From positions 1-64,000 of the forward strand of contig DXGH01000072.1 in the NCBI GenBank assembly GCA_019114005.1: a DNA stretch of 64,000 nucleotides. Reading direction: 5' to 3'. Positions 1-7,104 of this stretch are shown here, piece by piece. Source of the DNA: Candidatus Acetatifactor stercoripullorum. GTDB taxonomy: Bacteria; Bacillota; Clostridia; Lachnospirales; Lachnospiraceae. Under the pieces are notes generated by a model, which did no database searches, was not told where the DNA came from, and was given only the letters and a program-made list of their open reading frames with translations. The first letter of the stretch is position 1, and every line of letters begins with the position of its first letter. The translations under genes and the position numbers were made by a program.

Positions 1-83
1 ATTGTGATGCTGTTGCTTTCTTCCTTGCATCTGTCATCTTCTTTTGACAAACGGATATAGATTGCAATCTGATACCTTTTCAT
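1..83 (-). CDS. Serine recombinase, N-terminus only (cut by window edge)
   Basis: The reverse strand from 83 opens with ATG and reads MKRYQIAIYIRLSKEDD..., the standard start of a large serine recombinase: a beta strand followed by the Y-x-R-L-S motif whose serine is the catalytic nucleophile (Ser13 here). An AGGAGGG ribosome-binding site lies 8 bases upstream. The ATG is separated by one base from the TAG stop of the preceding recombinase, so the genes are almost certainly co-translated. This makes three consecutive serine recombinases in one operon. Only 27 codons are visible, so nothing can be said about the rest. Confidence 0.8.
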   Translation of the reverse strand, partial: MKRYQIAIYIRLSKEDDRCKEESNSIT

Positions 84-84
84 T

Positions 85-1794
85 CTAAATGCCCTCCTTT
101 CCAAACTGCATATCCTGCCTCCTGAAAGCAAATATTATCTTTACCCTGTGATCTGGATAGACTTCGATCCTGTGTATCAGAGTACGGACTGCTTCTGATG
201 TCAGATCTGTTTTTTCACTCCCCTTTACCAAAGTGCGCAGAAAATGGTTCTTCTGTGCCGTTTCAAAGTCTATTTTCTTTAATCTTTCTGCAATGTCTGC
301 ACTTTTCTTCTGCAGGAGAAGAGTGGTTTTATCGTTGTCTTCCTTTTCCCGCCGGAAGCTTTCCTCGTCCATTTCCCCCATGCGGTACTTCAGGTACTGC
401 TCGCTTCCGAGCTTTTTTACATTTTCAATCCTTTTTTGAATGTGAAGAAGCTGCCTGTTCCATTCCTCCTTTTGGGCCTCTGCCTCCCGCTTATTGCTTT
501 CCACAAGCTCTTTTGGACGCATTGCAGAAAGGGAAAATTCCTGCCGGACCGCTTCCTTTACAATATCGGTAAGTGATGCCAGGGTAATGCTTTTCGTAAC
601 GCATTTTTCCCCGTCAATCCGGTCCTTCTTAGGGCAGTTATAGCTGTATGTCCTCACCCTGTCTTTAGAGCTGAACTGTTTTATGGCAGTGATCCTTGTC
701 ATTTTCGAGCCGCAGTCACCGCAGAAAAGGACATCCGCAAATATGTCTTCCTCTACCGGAACCGCTTTGGAATATCCTTTCTTGTTGCAGTAAACAGATG
801 ATTTTTCAAACCTTGCGGCGGCTTCAAAAAACATATCCTCACTGATGACTGCTTCATGGGTATGCTCCTTTACGGACCAGTCCCCGGAATCAATATCATG
901 CCTGCTGCGCATCATGTAATCTTTTCCGCAGGTCCTCCCTTGCACAAGGCAGCCCATGTAGACCGGATTTGTCAGAATCATTTTTACGGTCCCCTTGGAC
1001 CACTGCACAGGCTGCTCCCCTTCTTTAAAGTATATATTTCCTGTTTTGTGATATTCCGCAGGTCTGGCCACCCTGTTCTCATAGAGCCACTGTACAATCT
1101 CTTTCCTGTTTTTTCCGGAAAGAAACAGCTGAAATATCTTTTTTACAATATCCGATGTGGTTTCCTCAATAAAAAGACACTTTTTATCACCAATCCACTC
1201 TGCACGGTATCCATAAGGAGGCACACCGCCTGTATAGCTGCCCTGCTCCCATTTTTCTTTCCTGCTGGCTTTCACTTTAGCAGCAATGTCCTTTGCATAC
1301 ATTTCATTGACCAGATTTTTCAGGCTGACACCCCATGTCTCATCCCCGCCGGACAGGTTCATGCTGTCAAAATGGTCTGTAACCGCTATGAAGCGGACCC
1401 CCATGAATGGAAAAATCTTTTCGATATAGTTTCCCGTTTCGATGTGGTTTCTCCCAAAACGTGACAAATCCTTTACTATGATGCAGTCAATCCGCCGCAT
1501 CCTTACATCACGCATCATGCGTTCGAAGCCTTCTCTTTTAAAATCCGTTCCGGTCTTTCCTATATCGGTATAGCAGTCAAATACAGTCATGTCATTCTGC
1601 CTGCTGATAAAATCCTCTGCAATTTCAATCTGTGTTTCAATGGATTCATTTTTCCGTGCCCGCAGGCAGGCATCCCTTCCGCCTGCCTTGCTTCCATCTA
1701 CGGAAAGCCTTGCATAAATACCCACAGAATACATTTTTTTCGGCTTATCTGCTGCATCAGAAAATGCCTTCCGCTTTTTAGAGGTTCTTGCCAT
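85..1794 (-). CDS. Large serine recombinase (second of three)
   Basis: Site-specific recombinase of the resolvase/invertase superfamily, predicted to cut and rejoin DNA through a phosphoserine link during integration or excision. The 569-aa product has the N-terminal catalytic domain (IYARLS with Ser31; VKDLSRFGRN around residue 120), a recombinase domain (about 180-290), a zinc-ribbon with a CGDCGSKM motif, and a C-terminal coiled coil rich in K/E. The start was set at 1794 because GGAGCAG precedes that ATG; an upstream in-frame ATG at 1848 has no ribosome-binding site. It overlaps the upstream recombinase by 17 bases and is followed after one base by a third recombinase. Which of the three carries out which reaction cannot be told from sequence. 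Confidence 0.9.
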   Translation of the reverse strand: MARTSKKRKAFSDAADKPKKMYSVGIYARLSVDGSKAGGRDACLRARKNESIETQIEIAEDFISRQNDMTVFDCYTDIGKTGTDFKREGFERMMRDVRMRRIDCIIVKDLSRFGRNHIETGNYIEKIFPFMGVRFIAVTDHFDSMNLSGGDETWGVSLKNLVNEMYAKDIAAKVKASRKEKWEQGSYTGGVPPYGYRAEWIGDKKCLFIEETTSDIVKKIFQLFLSGKNRKEIVQWLYENRVARPAEYHKTGNIYFKEGEQPVQWSKGTVKMILTNPVYMGCLVQGRTCGKDYMMRSRHDIDSGDWSVKEHTHEAVISEDMFFEAAARFEKSSVYCNKKGYSKAVPVEEDIFADVLFCGDCGSKMTRITAIKQFSSKDRVRTYSYNCPKKDRIDGEKCVTKSITLASLTDIVKEAVRQEFSLSAMRPKELVESNKREAEAQKEEWNRQLLHIQKRIENVKKLGSEQYLKYRMGEMDEESFRREKEDNDKTTLLLQKKSADIAERLKKIDFETAQKNHFLRTLVKGSEKTDLTSEAVRTLIHRIEVYPDHRVKIIFAFRRQDMQFGKEGI

Positions 1795-3502
1795 CTGCTC
1801 CAGCCGGCAGAGCCGGCTTTCCCCCCTTTCCATGCTGCTTATCTGCATCTATATAATCTGCCAGCATAATCACCTTTGAAAACAGCTCCTTAAATCTCAT
1901 TTCCAGATACACACGCTTATCTTCATACACAAGAATCCGTTTCACAAAGGTAATCAGTGTAGTACGGTCAAGCTCTGTAACCTGCATTGCCGTTTTCATC
2001 CGCTCCAGATTCATGCCTGCGGATACGCCCGACTGAAAGAGTCTTTTTATCATCTCTTCCTGGCTGCGGACCGCCTGCTGAAGCTCCTGGTAGCGTTTTT
2101 CATAAATTTCCCTGAAATTCTTAAAATCTTCCTCCGTAATGATTCCTTTTTTTAAATCCTCATACAAGCCGGCCCTGAGCGTCAGATATTTATCCTGTTC
2201 GCTGTACAGCCTTTCAATCTCCTTGTCAAAAGCTGCTACTTCTTCAAAATGAATCTCCATCTGCCCGATTGCCTCAAGCACCTTGCTTTTATCTAAGAAC
2301 AATGATACCTGCTGTTTCAGGCCATTCAGTACAAGACGGTTCAAATCTTCCTCTGGGATTTTATGTCCGCTGCATCCCCCGCCCCTGTTCTTTGTGGAGC
2401 AGATAAAAGAAACTGTTTCCGTTCCCTTGTAACGGTTTACTCTGCGTGTCATTGGTTCCATGCAGTCCCCGCAGAATAGCAGTCCCGCATAGATGTGCGA
2501 CTTTTTTTCTCCTCTTCCCGCACGGGTGTCTACCTTTAACAAATCCTGTACGATTTCAAAATCCTCTTTTGAAATAATGGCTTCGTGGGCTTCCTTAACC
2601 TTCGTCCACTCTTCCTCAGGCTTCCTGACAGACTTTTTCACTTTATAATTTACTTTTTCATCCTTGCCTTGCACCAGCGTTCCAATGTAGGCTTCATTTG
2701 TAAGAATCCTCTTGACCGCAACTGCTGACCACTTTGTTTTTACTCCGGTCACAAATCCGGTATGGTATTTCTCCCCATTCATCTTTTTATATTCCATCGG
2801 GGAAAGAATCCCCATTCCATCCAGCAGCTGTGCAATGGCAAAGCTGCTGTAACCGTCAATCTTCCATGCAAAGATTTTCCGTACAATACCAGCAGCATAG
2901 TCATCCGGCACAAGAAGATTTTTGTTTTTATCGCTTTTCCGGTATCCGTAGACAGCAAATGCGCCGATAAAGTCTCCCTTTTCCCTTTTTGCCTGCTGAT
3001 GGCTTCTCACTTTGCCGGATATGTCCCTGGAATAAGAATCATTGACAAAGTTTTTCACGGGAACCACCAGCGACGTCTCATGATAATCCGCTGTGAGTGA
3101 ATCAAAATGGTCTGTAAGGGCGATAAAACGCACAGAAAAAGCCGGGAAGGTCTTTTGAATCAACCGCCCGGCTTCTATATAATCTCGTCCTAATCTGGAT
3201 AAGTCCTTTACTATGACACAGTCAACATTCCCCGCCTCTATATCCTGCATCATCCGCTTGAATTCCGGTCTGTCAAAATTGGCTCCGGAAAAACCATCGT
3301 CTACATAAATATCGTAGATTTCCATGTTATCCTGTGAGCGGATATAAGAACGGATCATGTCCCTTTGTGAACGGATGCTGTTGCTTTCTGCTTTTCTGCT
3401 TCCTGCGTCAATGCTGCCAATATCCCTTCCGCCTGCGGTGGAAAGATCATCACGGCTTAAACGGAGATAAATGGCTACATTATAAAACTCTTTTGCTTTC
3501 AT
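1778..3502 (-). CDS. Large serine recombinase (first of three)
   Basis: 574-aa large serine recombinase. The catalytic serine lies in YLRLS (Ser16), with the second catalytic-domain motif VKDLSRLGRD around residue 100, a recombinase domain, a zinc-ribbon (CGDC ... C...GGGC) and a C-terminal coiled coil. It is upstream of and overlaps the next recombinase; 32 bases on its 5' side is the small DUF6870-like gene. It is diverged from the other two copies rather than being a recent duplicate, which suggests separate roles (for example integrase plus excision partners) in mobilising the element. Start ATG at 3502 follows an AGGAGGAACGC site. Confidence 0.9.
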   Translation of the reverse strand: MKAKEFYNVAIYLRLSRDDLSTAGGRDIGSIDAGSRKAESNSIRSQRDMIRSYIRSQDNMEIYDIYVDDGFSGANFDRPEFKRMMQDIEAGNVDCVIVKDLSRLGRDYIEAGRLIQKTFPAFSVRFIALTDHFDSLTADYHETSLVVPVKNFVNDSYSRDISGKVRSHQQAKREKGDFIGAFAVYGYRKSDKNKNLLVPDDYAAGIVRKIFAWKIDGYSSFAIAQLLDGMGILSPMEYKKMNGEKYHTGFVTGVKTKWSAVAVKRILTNEAYIGTLVQGKDEKVNYKVKKSVRKPEEEWTKVKEAHEAIISKEDFEIVQDLLKVDTRAGRGEKKSHIYAGLLFCGDCMEPMTRRVNRYKGTETVSFICSTKNRGGGCSGHKIPEEDLNRLVLNGLKQQVSLFLDKSKVLEAIGQMEIHFEEVAAFDKEIERLYSEQDKYLTLRAGLYEDLKKGIITEEDFKNFREIYEKRYQELQQAVRSQEEMIKRLFQSGVSAGMNLERMKTAMQVTELDRTTLITFVKRILVYEDKRVYLEMRFKELFSKVIMLADYIDADKQHGKGGKPALPAGADGKNL

Positions 3503-3534
3503 CTGCGTTCCTCCTGATGAAACAGATATTTTTG

Positions 3535-3807
3535 TCAGACCGTAATCTGCGTTTTCCGTTTCGTCAGCAGAATCATACGGTCATCTATCGTATCATTTGT
3601 TCCCTCCATAAAGCCAAGCTGCAAAATATATTCCCCCACATTCTGGGCGAATGGATTGCCTGTCTGTTCCATGTAGGACTGAATACGACTTTCCACACAC
3701 CGCTCGGTATCAATCACGATCTCCTCTGCACTGATAAGCTCCTCCCGCTTTAAGTCCATGATATTCATTGACTGCATACGCTTCAATTCTTCTATTGAAA
3801 AATCCAT
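3535..3807 (-). CDS. Small DUF6870-like protein of mobile elements
   Basis: 90-aa acidic protein with no transmembrane segment. The pattern (short N-terminal helix, a conserved block around VESRIQSYMEQTGNPF, then a C-terminal beta-rich part ending in a short basic tail) resembles the DUF6870 family commonly encoded just upstream of serine recombinases in Firmicutes elements. The role is unknown; position in the same operon suggests a recombination-associated function, but that is inference. The ribosome-binding site AGAGGAAG lies 5 bases before ATG. The family assignment is from memory of the pattern. Confidence 0.6.
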   Translation of the reverse strand: MDFSIEELKRMQSMNIMDLKREELISAEEIVIDTERCVESRIQSYMEQTGNPFAQNVGEYILQLGFMEGTNDTIDDRMILLTKRKTQITV

Positions 3808-3879
3808 ATTTCTTCCTCTTTATGCCTGTTCTTTCCTATTGTATTCGCAAGGCAGATTGTCCCATAACACTAAATGGGC

Positions 3880-3918
3880 AAAAATAAAAACAGGGGCTAT
3901 CTATTTCCCGATAGCCCC
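3880..3918 (-). terminator. Rho-independent terminator of the toxin-antitoxin operon
   Basis: A perfect 9-bp stem, GGGGCTATC / GATAGCCCC (3910-3918 and 3893-3901), is followed on the minus strand by a T-rich tract (TGTTTTTATTTTTG). The stop codon of the small ORF at 3901 sits in the stem. Confidence 0.8.
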
Positions 3919-4074
3919 ATTAGCAGTCGTCCAATGTCCATTTGTGCAATCACAATGTTCATTTTCCTCGTTGCTATAACAAAAAACACCAGACCCGAAG
4001 CAGCCTGATGTTGTTTTCTTTACTGCTATTTTATTTTCATTTCTTGTTGCCCCTTGTACACCGACGCTAATCAT
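3901..4074 (-). CDS. Possible small cysteine-containing peptide downstream of the toxin
   Basis: 57 codons from an ATG that overlaps the last codons of the toxin gene by 8 bases, ending inside the terminator stem. The peptide carries four cysteines in its C-terminal half (GCFGSGVFCYSN ... HCDC) after a Lys/Thr-rich middle. No clear ribosome-binding site other than the GGAG about 18 bases upstream, so it would depend on translational coupling. It matches nothing I recognise. It could be a real small protein, or simply an open frame between the toxin stop and the terminator. Confidence 0.3.
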   Translation of the reverse strand: MISVGVQGATRNENKIAVKKTTSGCFGSGVFCYSNEENEHCDCTNGHWTTANGAIGK

Positions 4075-4414
4075 CCCAATAGTCAAGGGACTCCTGAGAT
4101 ATGGAACGGATACCAAACAGTTTATACATAAAGTCTTCCCTGTCATCGAACATCTCAACGATAATAATCCTGTCCTTCTCTATTCTGTAAAACAAGTAAT
4201 TATGTCCTACATAAAGGTATCTGTAATCACAGTCAATATCATACATCGAAGATACAGCAACTCCTTTTTCTGCAAAATCTTCAAGCCCTCTTGCTGCATC
4301 TGTAATCCGCTTCAATGCTTTTTCTGCCGCTTCTGAACCAAATTCATCTGTCAGCCGCACCCTCAATGCTTTCAGCTTGCGCCTTACAACTTGTGAATAT
4401 TCAAGTTTTTTCAA
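4067..4414 (-). CDS. RelE/ParE-family toxin
   Basis: 115-aa toxin of a type II toxin-antitoxin system. It has an N-terminal helical pair rich in Lys/Arg (YSQVVRRKLKALRVRL) and a beta-sheet core with the usual pattern YRYLYVGHNYLFYRI...IIIVEMFDDREDFMYKLF, where the final helix carries the family's D-R-E-D signature. RelE members cleave mRNA on the ribosome and ParE members poison gyrase; sequence alone does not separate them here. It begins 2 bases after the antitoxin stop codon, as expected for a co-translated pair. Such modules often stabilise mobile elements, which fits the location. Confidence 0.85.
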   Translation of the reverse strand: MKKLEYSQVVRRKLKALRVRLTDEFGSEAAEKALKRITDAARGLEDFAEKGVAVSSMYDIDCDYRYLYVGHNYLFYRIEKDRIIIVEMFDDREDFMYKLFGIRSISQESLDYWDD

Positions 4415-4416
4415 CC

Positions 4417-4671
4417 CTATACCCCCAGTTCTGCTTCCAGCTCGTCAGCAGATACCGTTCCTTCCTCACGGATGGAGATTTCCGCCTCATTTAATTTGCT
4501 CATTAGCTGAAAAAGGGCTTTCTGTTTGTCAAGCTCATCTAATTCTTTCATATCTATGATAGCGCACTGTCCATGTCCGTTACGGGTTAAATAAACTCTG
4601 TTGCCATATGTGACCTCATTTATGACTGCTGTATAATTCCTCAAATCTGAAATAGGTTTAATATTCGGCAT
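4417..4671 (-). CDS. Phd/YefM-family antitoxin
   Basis: 84-aa antitoxin. The N-terminus (MPNIKPISDLRNYTAVINEV) is the classical Phd/YefM DNA-binding fold, followed by VYLTRNGHGQCAIIDMKEL. The acidic C-terminal tail would wrap the toxin. The start at 4671 is chosen because AGAAGGGA lies 5 bases upstream; an in-frame ATG at 4704 has no such site. The protein would neutralise the downstream RelE/ParE toxin and autorepress the operon. Confidence 0.88.
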   Translation of the reverse strand: MPNIKPISDLRNYTAVINEVTYGNRVYLTRNGHGQCAIIDMKELDELDKQKALFQLMSKLNEAEISIREEGTVSADELEAELGV

Positions 4672-4811
4672 ATCGATCCCTTCTTTTTCCATAATCATCT
4701 GCATTACTTTGTGGTAATTATATTATACGCATTTACTGCAAATTATTCAATATATTTCATTGTGAATTTACAGCGCATATTTTCATGGGGTCATTTTCAT
4801 AAGGCAAAACA

Positions 4812-4982
4812 TTACTCCGCAGCTTTATTTTTTACCGCCCGATAAGTCCGTCTGATTTCCCTCATTTTCGCCACATCGGTTTCCGGGTAAAATACCGCCA
4901 GAATTCCTGCCTTTGTCATGCCGAGAGCCATCATTTTGTGAAGCTCCTCTTTCTGCTCTTTGGAATACTGCCACTGTGCCAT
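4812..4982 (-). pseudogene. Orphan fragment of a mobile-element gene
   Basis: A 56-aa reading frame, beginning MAQWQYSKEQKEELHKMMALG and ending AVKNKAAE, looks like the C-terminal piece of a helical protein seen in clostridial conjugative elements. The frame stays open a few codons 5' of the ATG (FARNR) and then hits a stop near the element junction, and no ribosome-binding site precedes the ATG. This suggests a remnant rather than a functional start. It has no partner in the visible part of the element. Between 4672 and 4811 nothing else recognisable was seen. Confidence 0.45.
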
Positions 4983-5046
4983 ACGGTTCCGGGCGAAAAA
5001 AAATAGGACTAAGTCAGCGGGAACCCTTGATTTTGCCGGGTTCTTA

Positions 5047-5415
5047 CTAACTTGACATTATAATAACACGCTCCCCCGTGTCGATAATACAGACTACCAC
5101 GCCCCTTCCCGTGAGGCTTAAGGGAGGCCTTTGAACCTGGGTGATGCCGCTTGCGATCAGGCTCCCCGGGTCGAACCCCTCCGCCACCCGTCCCTGCTGC
5201 ATCAGCCCATAGAGCTTGGGGATGGTCTGATAGTCAAAAAAATATTCCTCGATATCGGGAATTCCGCTTCTGTTTAAATAGACCACATTGTACAATTTTT
5301 CGATGTCTGCATAGCAGAAGTCATACACTCTGTCCGTCTCCACCATGCCGATGGAATAATCCGTGATCACATCATAAAAATTATTGGAAAGAATCTTTTC
5401 CTTACAGTCCGCCAC
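5047..5415 (-). pseudogene. S8 (subtilisin-like) protease gene truncated by the element
   Basis: 122 codons from a GTG start (AAGGAG site 7 bases upstream). The frame encodes the N-terminal prodomain-like region of the clostridial S8 proteases related to Csp/germination proteases, up to the catalytic-aspartate motif GRGVVVCIIDTG. In intact S8 proteases the frame continues with the rest of the catalytic domain (His and Ser motifs); here it diverges immediately into a short unrelated tail (ERVIIMSS) and a stop. The rest of the gene is expected at the far side of the inserted element, outside the window. Excision would restore the gene. Confidence 0.75.
5059..5089. other. Probable attachment-site junction (attR or attL)
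   Basis: Homology to S8 protease coding sequence ends at about 5074, within an imperfect dyad: TATAATAACACG (5059-5070), a CTCCCC centre (5071-5076) and CGTGTCGATAATA (5077-5089). Large serine recombinases act at short imperfect inverted repeats around a 2-bp crossover, so the centre is the best guess for the crossover point. The exact dinucleotide cannot be found without the other junction. Confidence 0.5.
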
Positions 5416-5486
5416 ACTGCTTCTCCTTTTACGGGTCTGAAAACAGGCGATCCCAAAACTCAGATTTGTAAATAATGCTTTTAGTA

Positions 5487-5608
5487 TGCAGCATATTTCA
5501 TAAACAGACCCTTGCTGACCGCCGGTACTTGGGCTGCGTCCTTTGCAGCCTTAGGTACCGCTGCGGTCAGCTCGGAGCGGAAGCGTGTCTGTGTTGAAAC
5601 ATGCTGCA
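5487..5608. repeat. 122-bp palindromic intergenic repeat, copy 1
   Basis: Near-palindromic unit with terminal inverted arms TGCAGCATATTTCA ... TGAAACATGCTGCA, an inner ACAGAC/GTCTGT pair, a CTGACCGC/GCGGTCAG stem, GGTAC/GTACC, and an apical hairpin GGCTGC-GTCCTTT-GCAGCC. Two further copies occur at 43563-43657 and 52526-52647. All three lie between genes, close to a gene end or start. The nested stems suggest a MITE or a structured RNA/cruciform. No reading frame is present. Confidence 0.85.
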
Positions 5609-5682
5609 TCCTCCAAAGCATTTTCTAAATCTTCCTTTTGCAGTCGCCTGGCCTTAAGACCCTGACTTTTCTTTTATAATAT

Positions 5683-5759
5683 GCAGGAACAGGAAAAAAA
5701 CAAACCTTCATTTCCTGCTGCTTTTCGATGTGCAAAATGTCACATACGCCTGTTCCTGC
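5683..5759 (-). terminator. Long inverted repeat downstream of the broken ferredoxin gene
   Basis: An 11-bp perfect inverted repeat, GCAGGAACAGG (5683-5693) and CCTGTTCCTGC (5749-5759), flanks a 55-base loop that has a TTTTTTT run on the minus strand. It may be a weak terminator or a remnant of a small element. Between 5609 and 5682 nothing else is recognisable. Confidence 0.35.
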
Positions 5760-5765
5760 GTCATA

Positions 5766-6189
5766 TCACCGGCTCCGTTCAATGGCCCCTGCGGGACAGA
5801 TTTCAAAGCAATTTCCACAGTGCAGGCAGTGTTCCTGTTGGATGGCAACGGGTTTTTTGGTAATATCAATGCACTTCTGGGGGCATTTGGAATAGCACAG
5901 TTTGCACCCAATGCACTTGTCCGTCAATTTCTTTTGCCCTGCCCTGCACCGACAGGGCCACACAGGAAAGAGTATCTTCTCCCTTCATGGCCGTAAAAGC
6001 AATGTTTTCATTGGCTTTCAGCCGTTCATAAAAATTCTTGCCCTTTGCGGTCAGAAAATAAAGGCCGCTTTCATCATAGTCCATAATGTCGATGGCGCAG
6101 GTAACGGGACGTCCCTCACCGTCCACGGTGGCAAATACGGCAGAGTGAATTTCTTCCACAATATATTTCAAATAATCTCTCCTCTGCAT
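5766..6189 (-). pseudogene. PNPOx-like/ferredoxin fusion gene broken by an internal deletion
   Basis: The 5' part (ATG at 6189, AGGAGG site 6 bases upstream) encodes a flavin-binding PNPOx-like domain of about 90 aa (MQRRDYLKYIVEEIHS..., CAIDIMDYDESGLYFLTAKGK). The 3' part (5766 to about 5925), in a different frame, encodes two [4Fe-4S] motifs, CIGCKLCYSKCP and CLHCGNCFEICP, ending AGAIERSR. In related clostridia I recall these as one protein of roughly 200 aa. Here the two parts join at about 5925 after loss of the middle (about 65-75 aa) and in the wrong frame, so the PNPOx frame runs into 17 unrelated codons. No start or ribosome-binding site precedes the ferredoxin part. Probably non-functional. 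Confidence 0.65.
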
Positions 6190-6304
6190 GATGAACCTCC
6201 TGCTCCCGCCTGCCCTTTCATATCGGGGCAAGCTGTTTATAAAGCAGCATGGTGACAATGCTGATACCGATTCCTTTTCATTTTGCAGACTGCCACTGCC
6301 GTCA

Positions 6305-6962
6305 TTAAAACTTGCCGTTCTGATTCTGCCACGTGGACTCATCAGCGATGGTTTCCATCACATCCCAATGCTCTGCAATCTTGCCATTCTCCACGCGCCA
6401 CAGGTCATAATAGCTGGTAGGCGCGCCGCCGAAGGTGCCCTCACTGACAGCCAGAACAAAGTTGCCCTGTGCCAGTACCTGATGGGTGGTAGTGTAAATC
6501 ATCTGGATTCCCTGCTCGGCAAGAGCGGACAGCGCAGCGCCCAGCCCGGAAAGTCCATCGGCAATGCCCGTGTTGTGCTGAATGTAAATATCCCCCTCAA
6601 AGTAGTCGGCAGTTTTTTCGGGGCGCTTTCCCTGCATAACATCGTAGAGGAAATTCTTCACCAATTCGCGGTTTTCCTCAGTCTTATCCATATCCTTCAG
6701 TTCCTTCGTACCGTCGATCTGCGTCCGGCCAGAAGGATTCGGCTCAGCTTTCGCAGCCATCTTCAAAGGCCCGGATGTTATTAACAGTGGTTTTTACCGG
6801 CACAGAAGCCAGATAGGAAACAGAGCAGGCGAAAGCGTCGCGTCCGGTGCCATAGGCCAGGTTGTGCTGAATGTATCCTTCAGCCAGCAGGCTTTTCGCT
6901 TTTTCAGTGTCGCCATCAGCGAAGGTGTGAATGAGTTCGAGAGCTTTCCGAATATTTGTCAT
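6305..6962 (-). pseudogene. Tandem NTF2/SnoaL-like gene broken by an internal deletion
   Basis: The 5' segment (ATG at 6962, AGGAGG site) encodes the first half of an NTF2-like domain (IRKALELIHTFADGDTEKAK ... IRAFEDG) and then stops at 6744. The 3' segment, in another frame from about 6770 to 6305, encodes the end of that domain (KAEPNPSGRTQIDGTKELKD) and a complete second NTF2-like domain (ENRELVKNFLYDVMQG ... DLWRVENGKIAEHWDVMETI). NTF2-like proteins with two such domains are known in Firmicutes. The simplest reading is a deletion of about 45 codons at about 6770 that shifted the frame. The second segment might still be translated as a short single-domain protein. Confidence 0.6.
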
Positions 6963-7038
6963 TTTGGTTTCCTCCTATTGATTGCATGATTGTTTACAAT
7001 GAGCTTCGGTTCGGCCGCTCTCCTCAGCTCTTGTCTTT

Positions 7039-7067
7039 ATTATAGGCAGAAAAGTTTCTTTCGTAAA
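7039..7067 (-). promoter_or_regulatory. Sigma-A-type promoter for the NTF2-like gene
   Basis: On the minus strand, TTTACG (7062-7067), a 17-base spacer and a perfect TATAAT (7039-7044), about 77 bases before the ATG at 6962. Confidence 0.6.
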
Positions 7068-7104
7068 ATAAGCACTTTTTTGTACTGTAGACACCAAAAT
7101 GATA

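Larger units (their letters stand above)
1..5073. mobile_element. Right end of an integrated element (ICE/IME-like)
   Basis: Three tandem large serine recombinases, a DUF6870-like small gene, a toxin-antitoxin pair and an orphan gene fragment lie between the window start and a chromosomal protease gene that stops abruptly. The element is inferred from this cargo and from the interruption of the S8 protease reading frame at about 5074. Its other end, with any conjugation or mobilisation genes and the missing 3' part of the protease gene, lies outside the window. Recombinase genes next to an element end are typical of serine-recombinase elements. The right boundary could be off by some tens of bases. 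Confidence 0.7.

Noticed and set aside
1778-1848. The longer N-terminus of the second recombinase (ATG at 1848)
   Set aside because: No ribosome-binding site, extra residues do not fit the family, and ATG 1794 has GGAG upstream.
6188-6784. A 198-codon plus-strand open frame across the broken NTF2-like gene
   Set aside because: The minus strand has recognisable NTF2 and PNPOx domains with good ribosome-binding sites; the plus frame has none.
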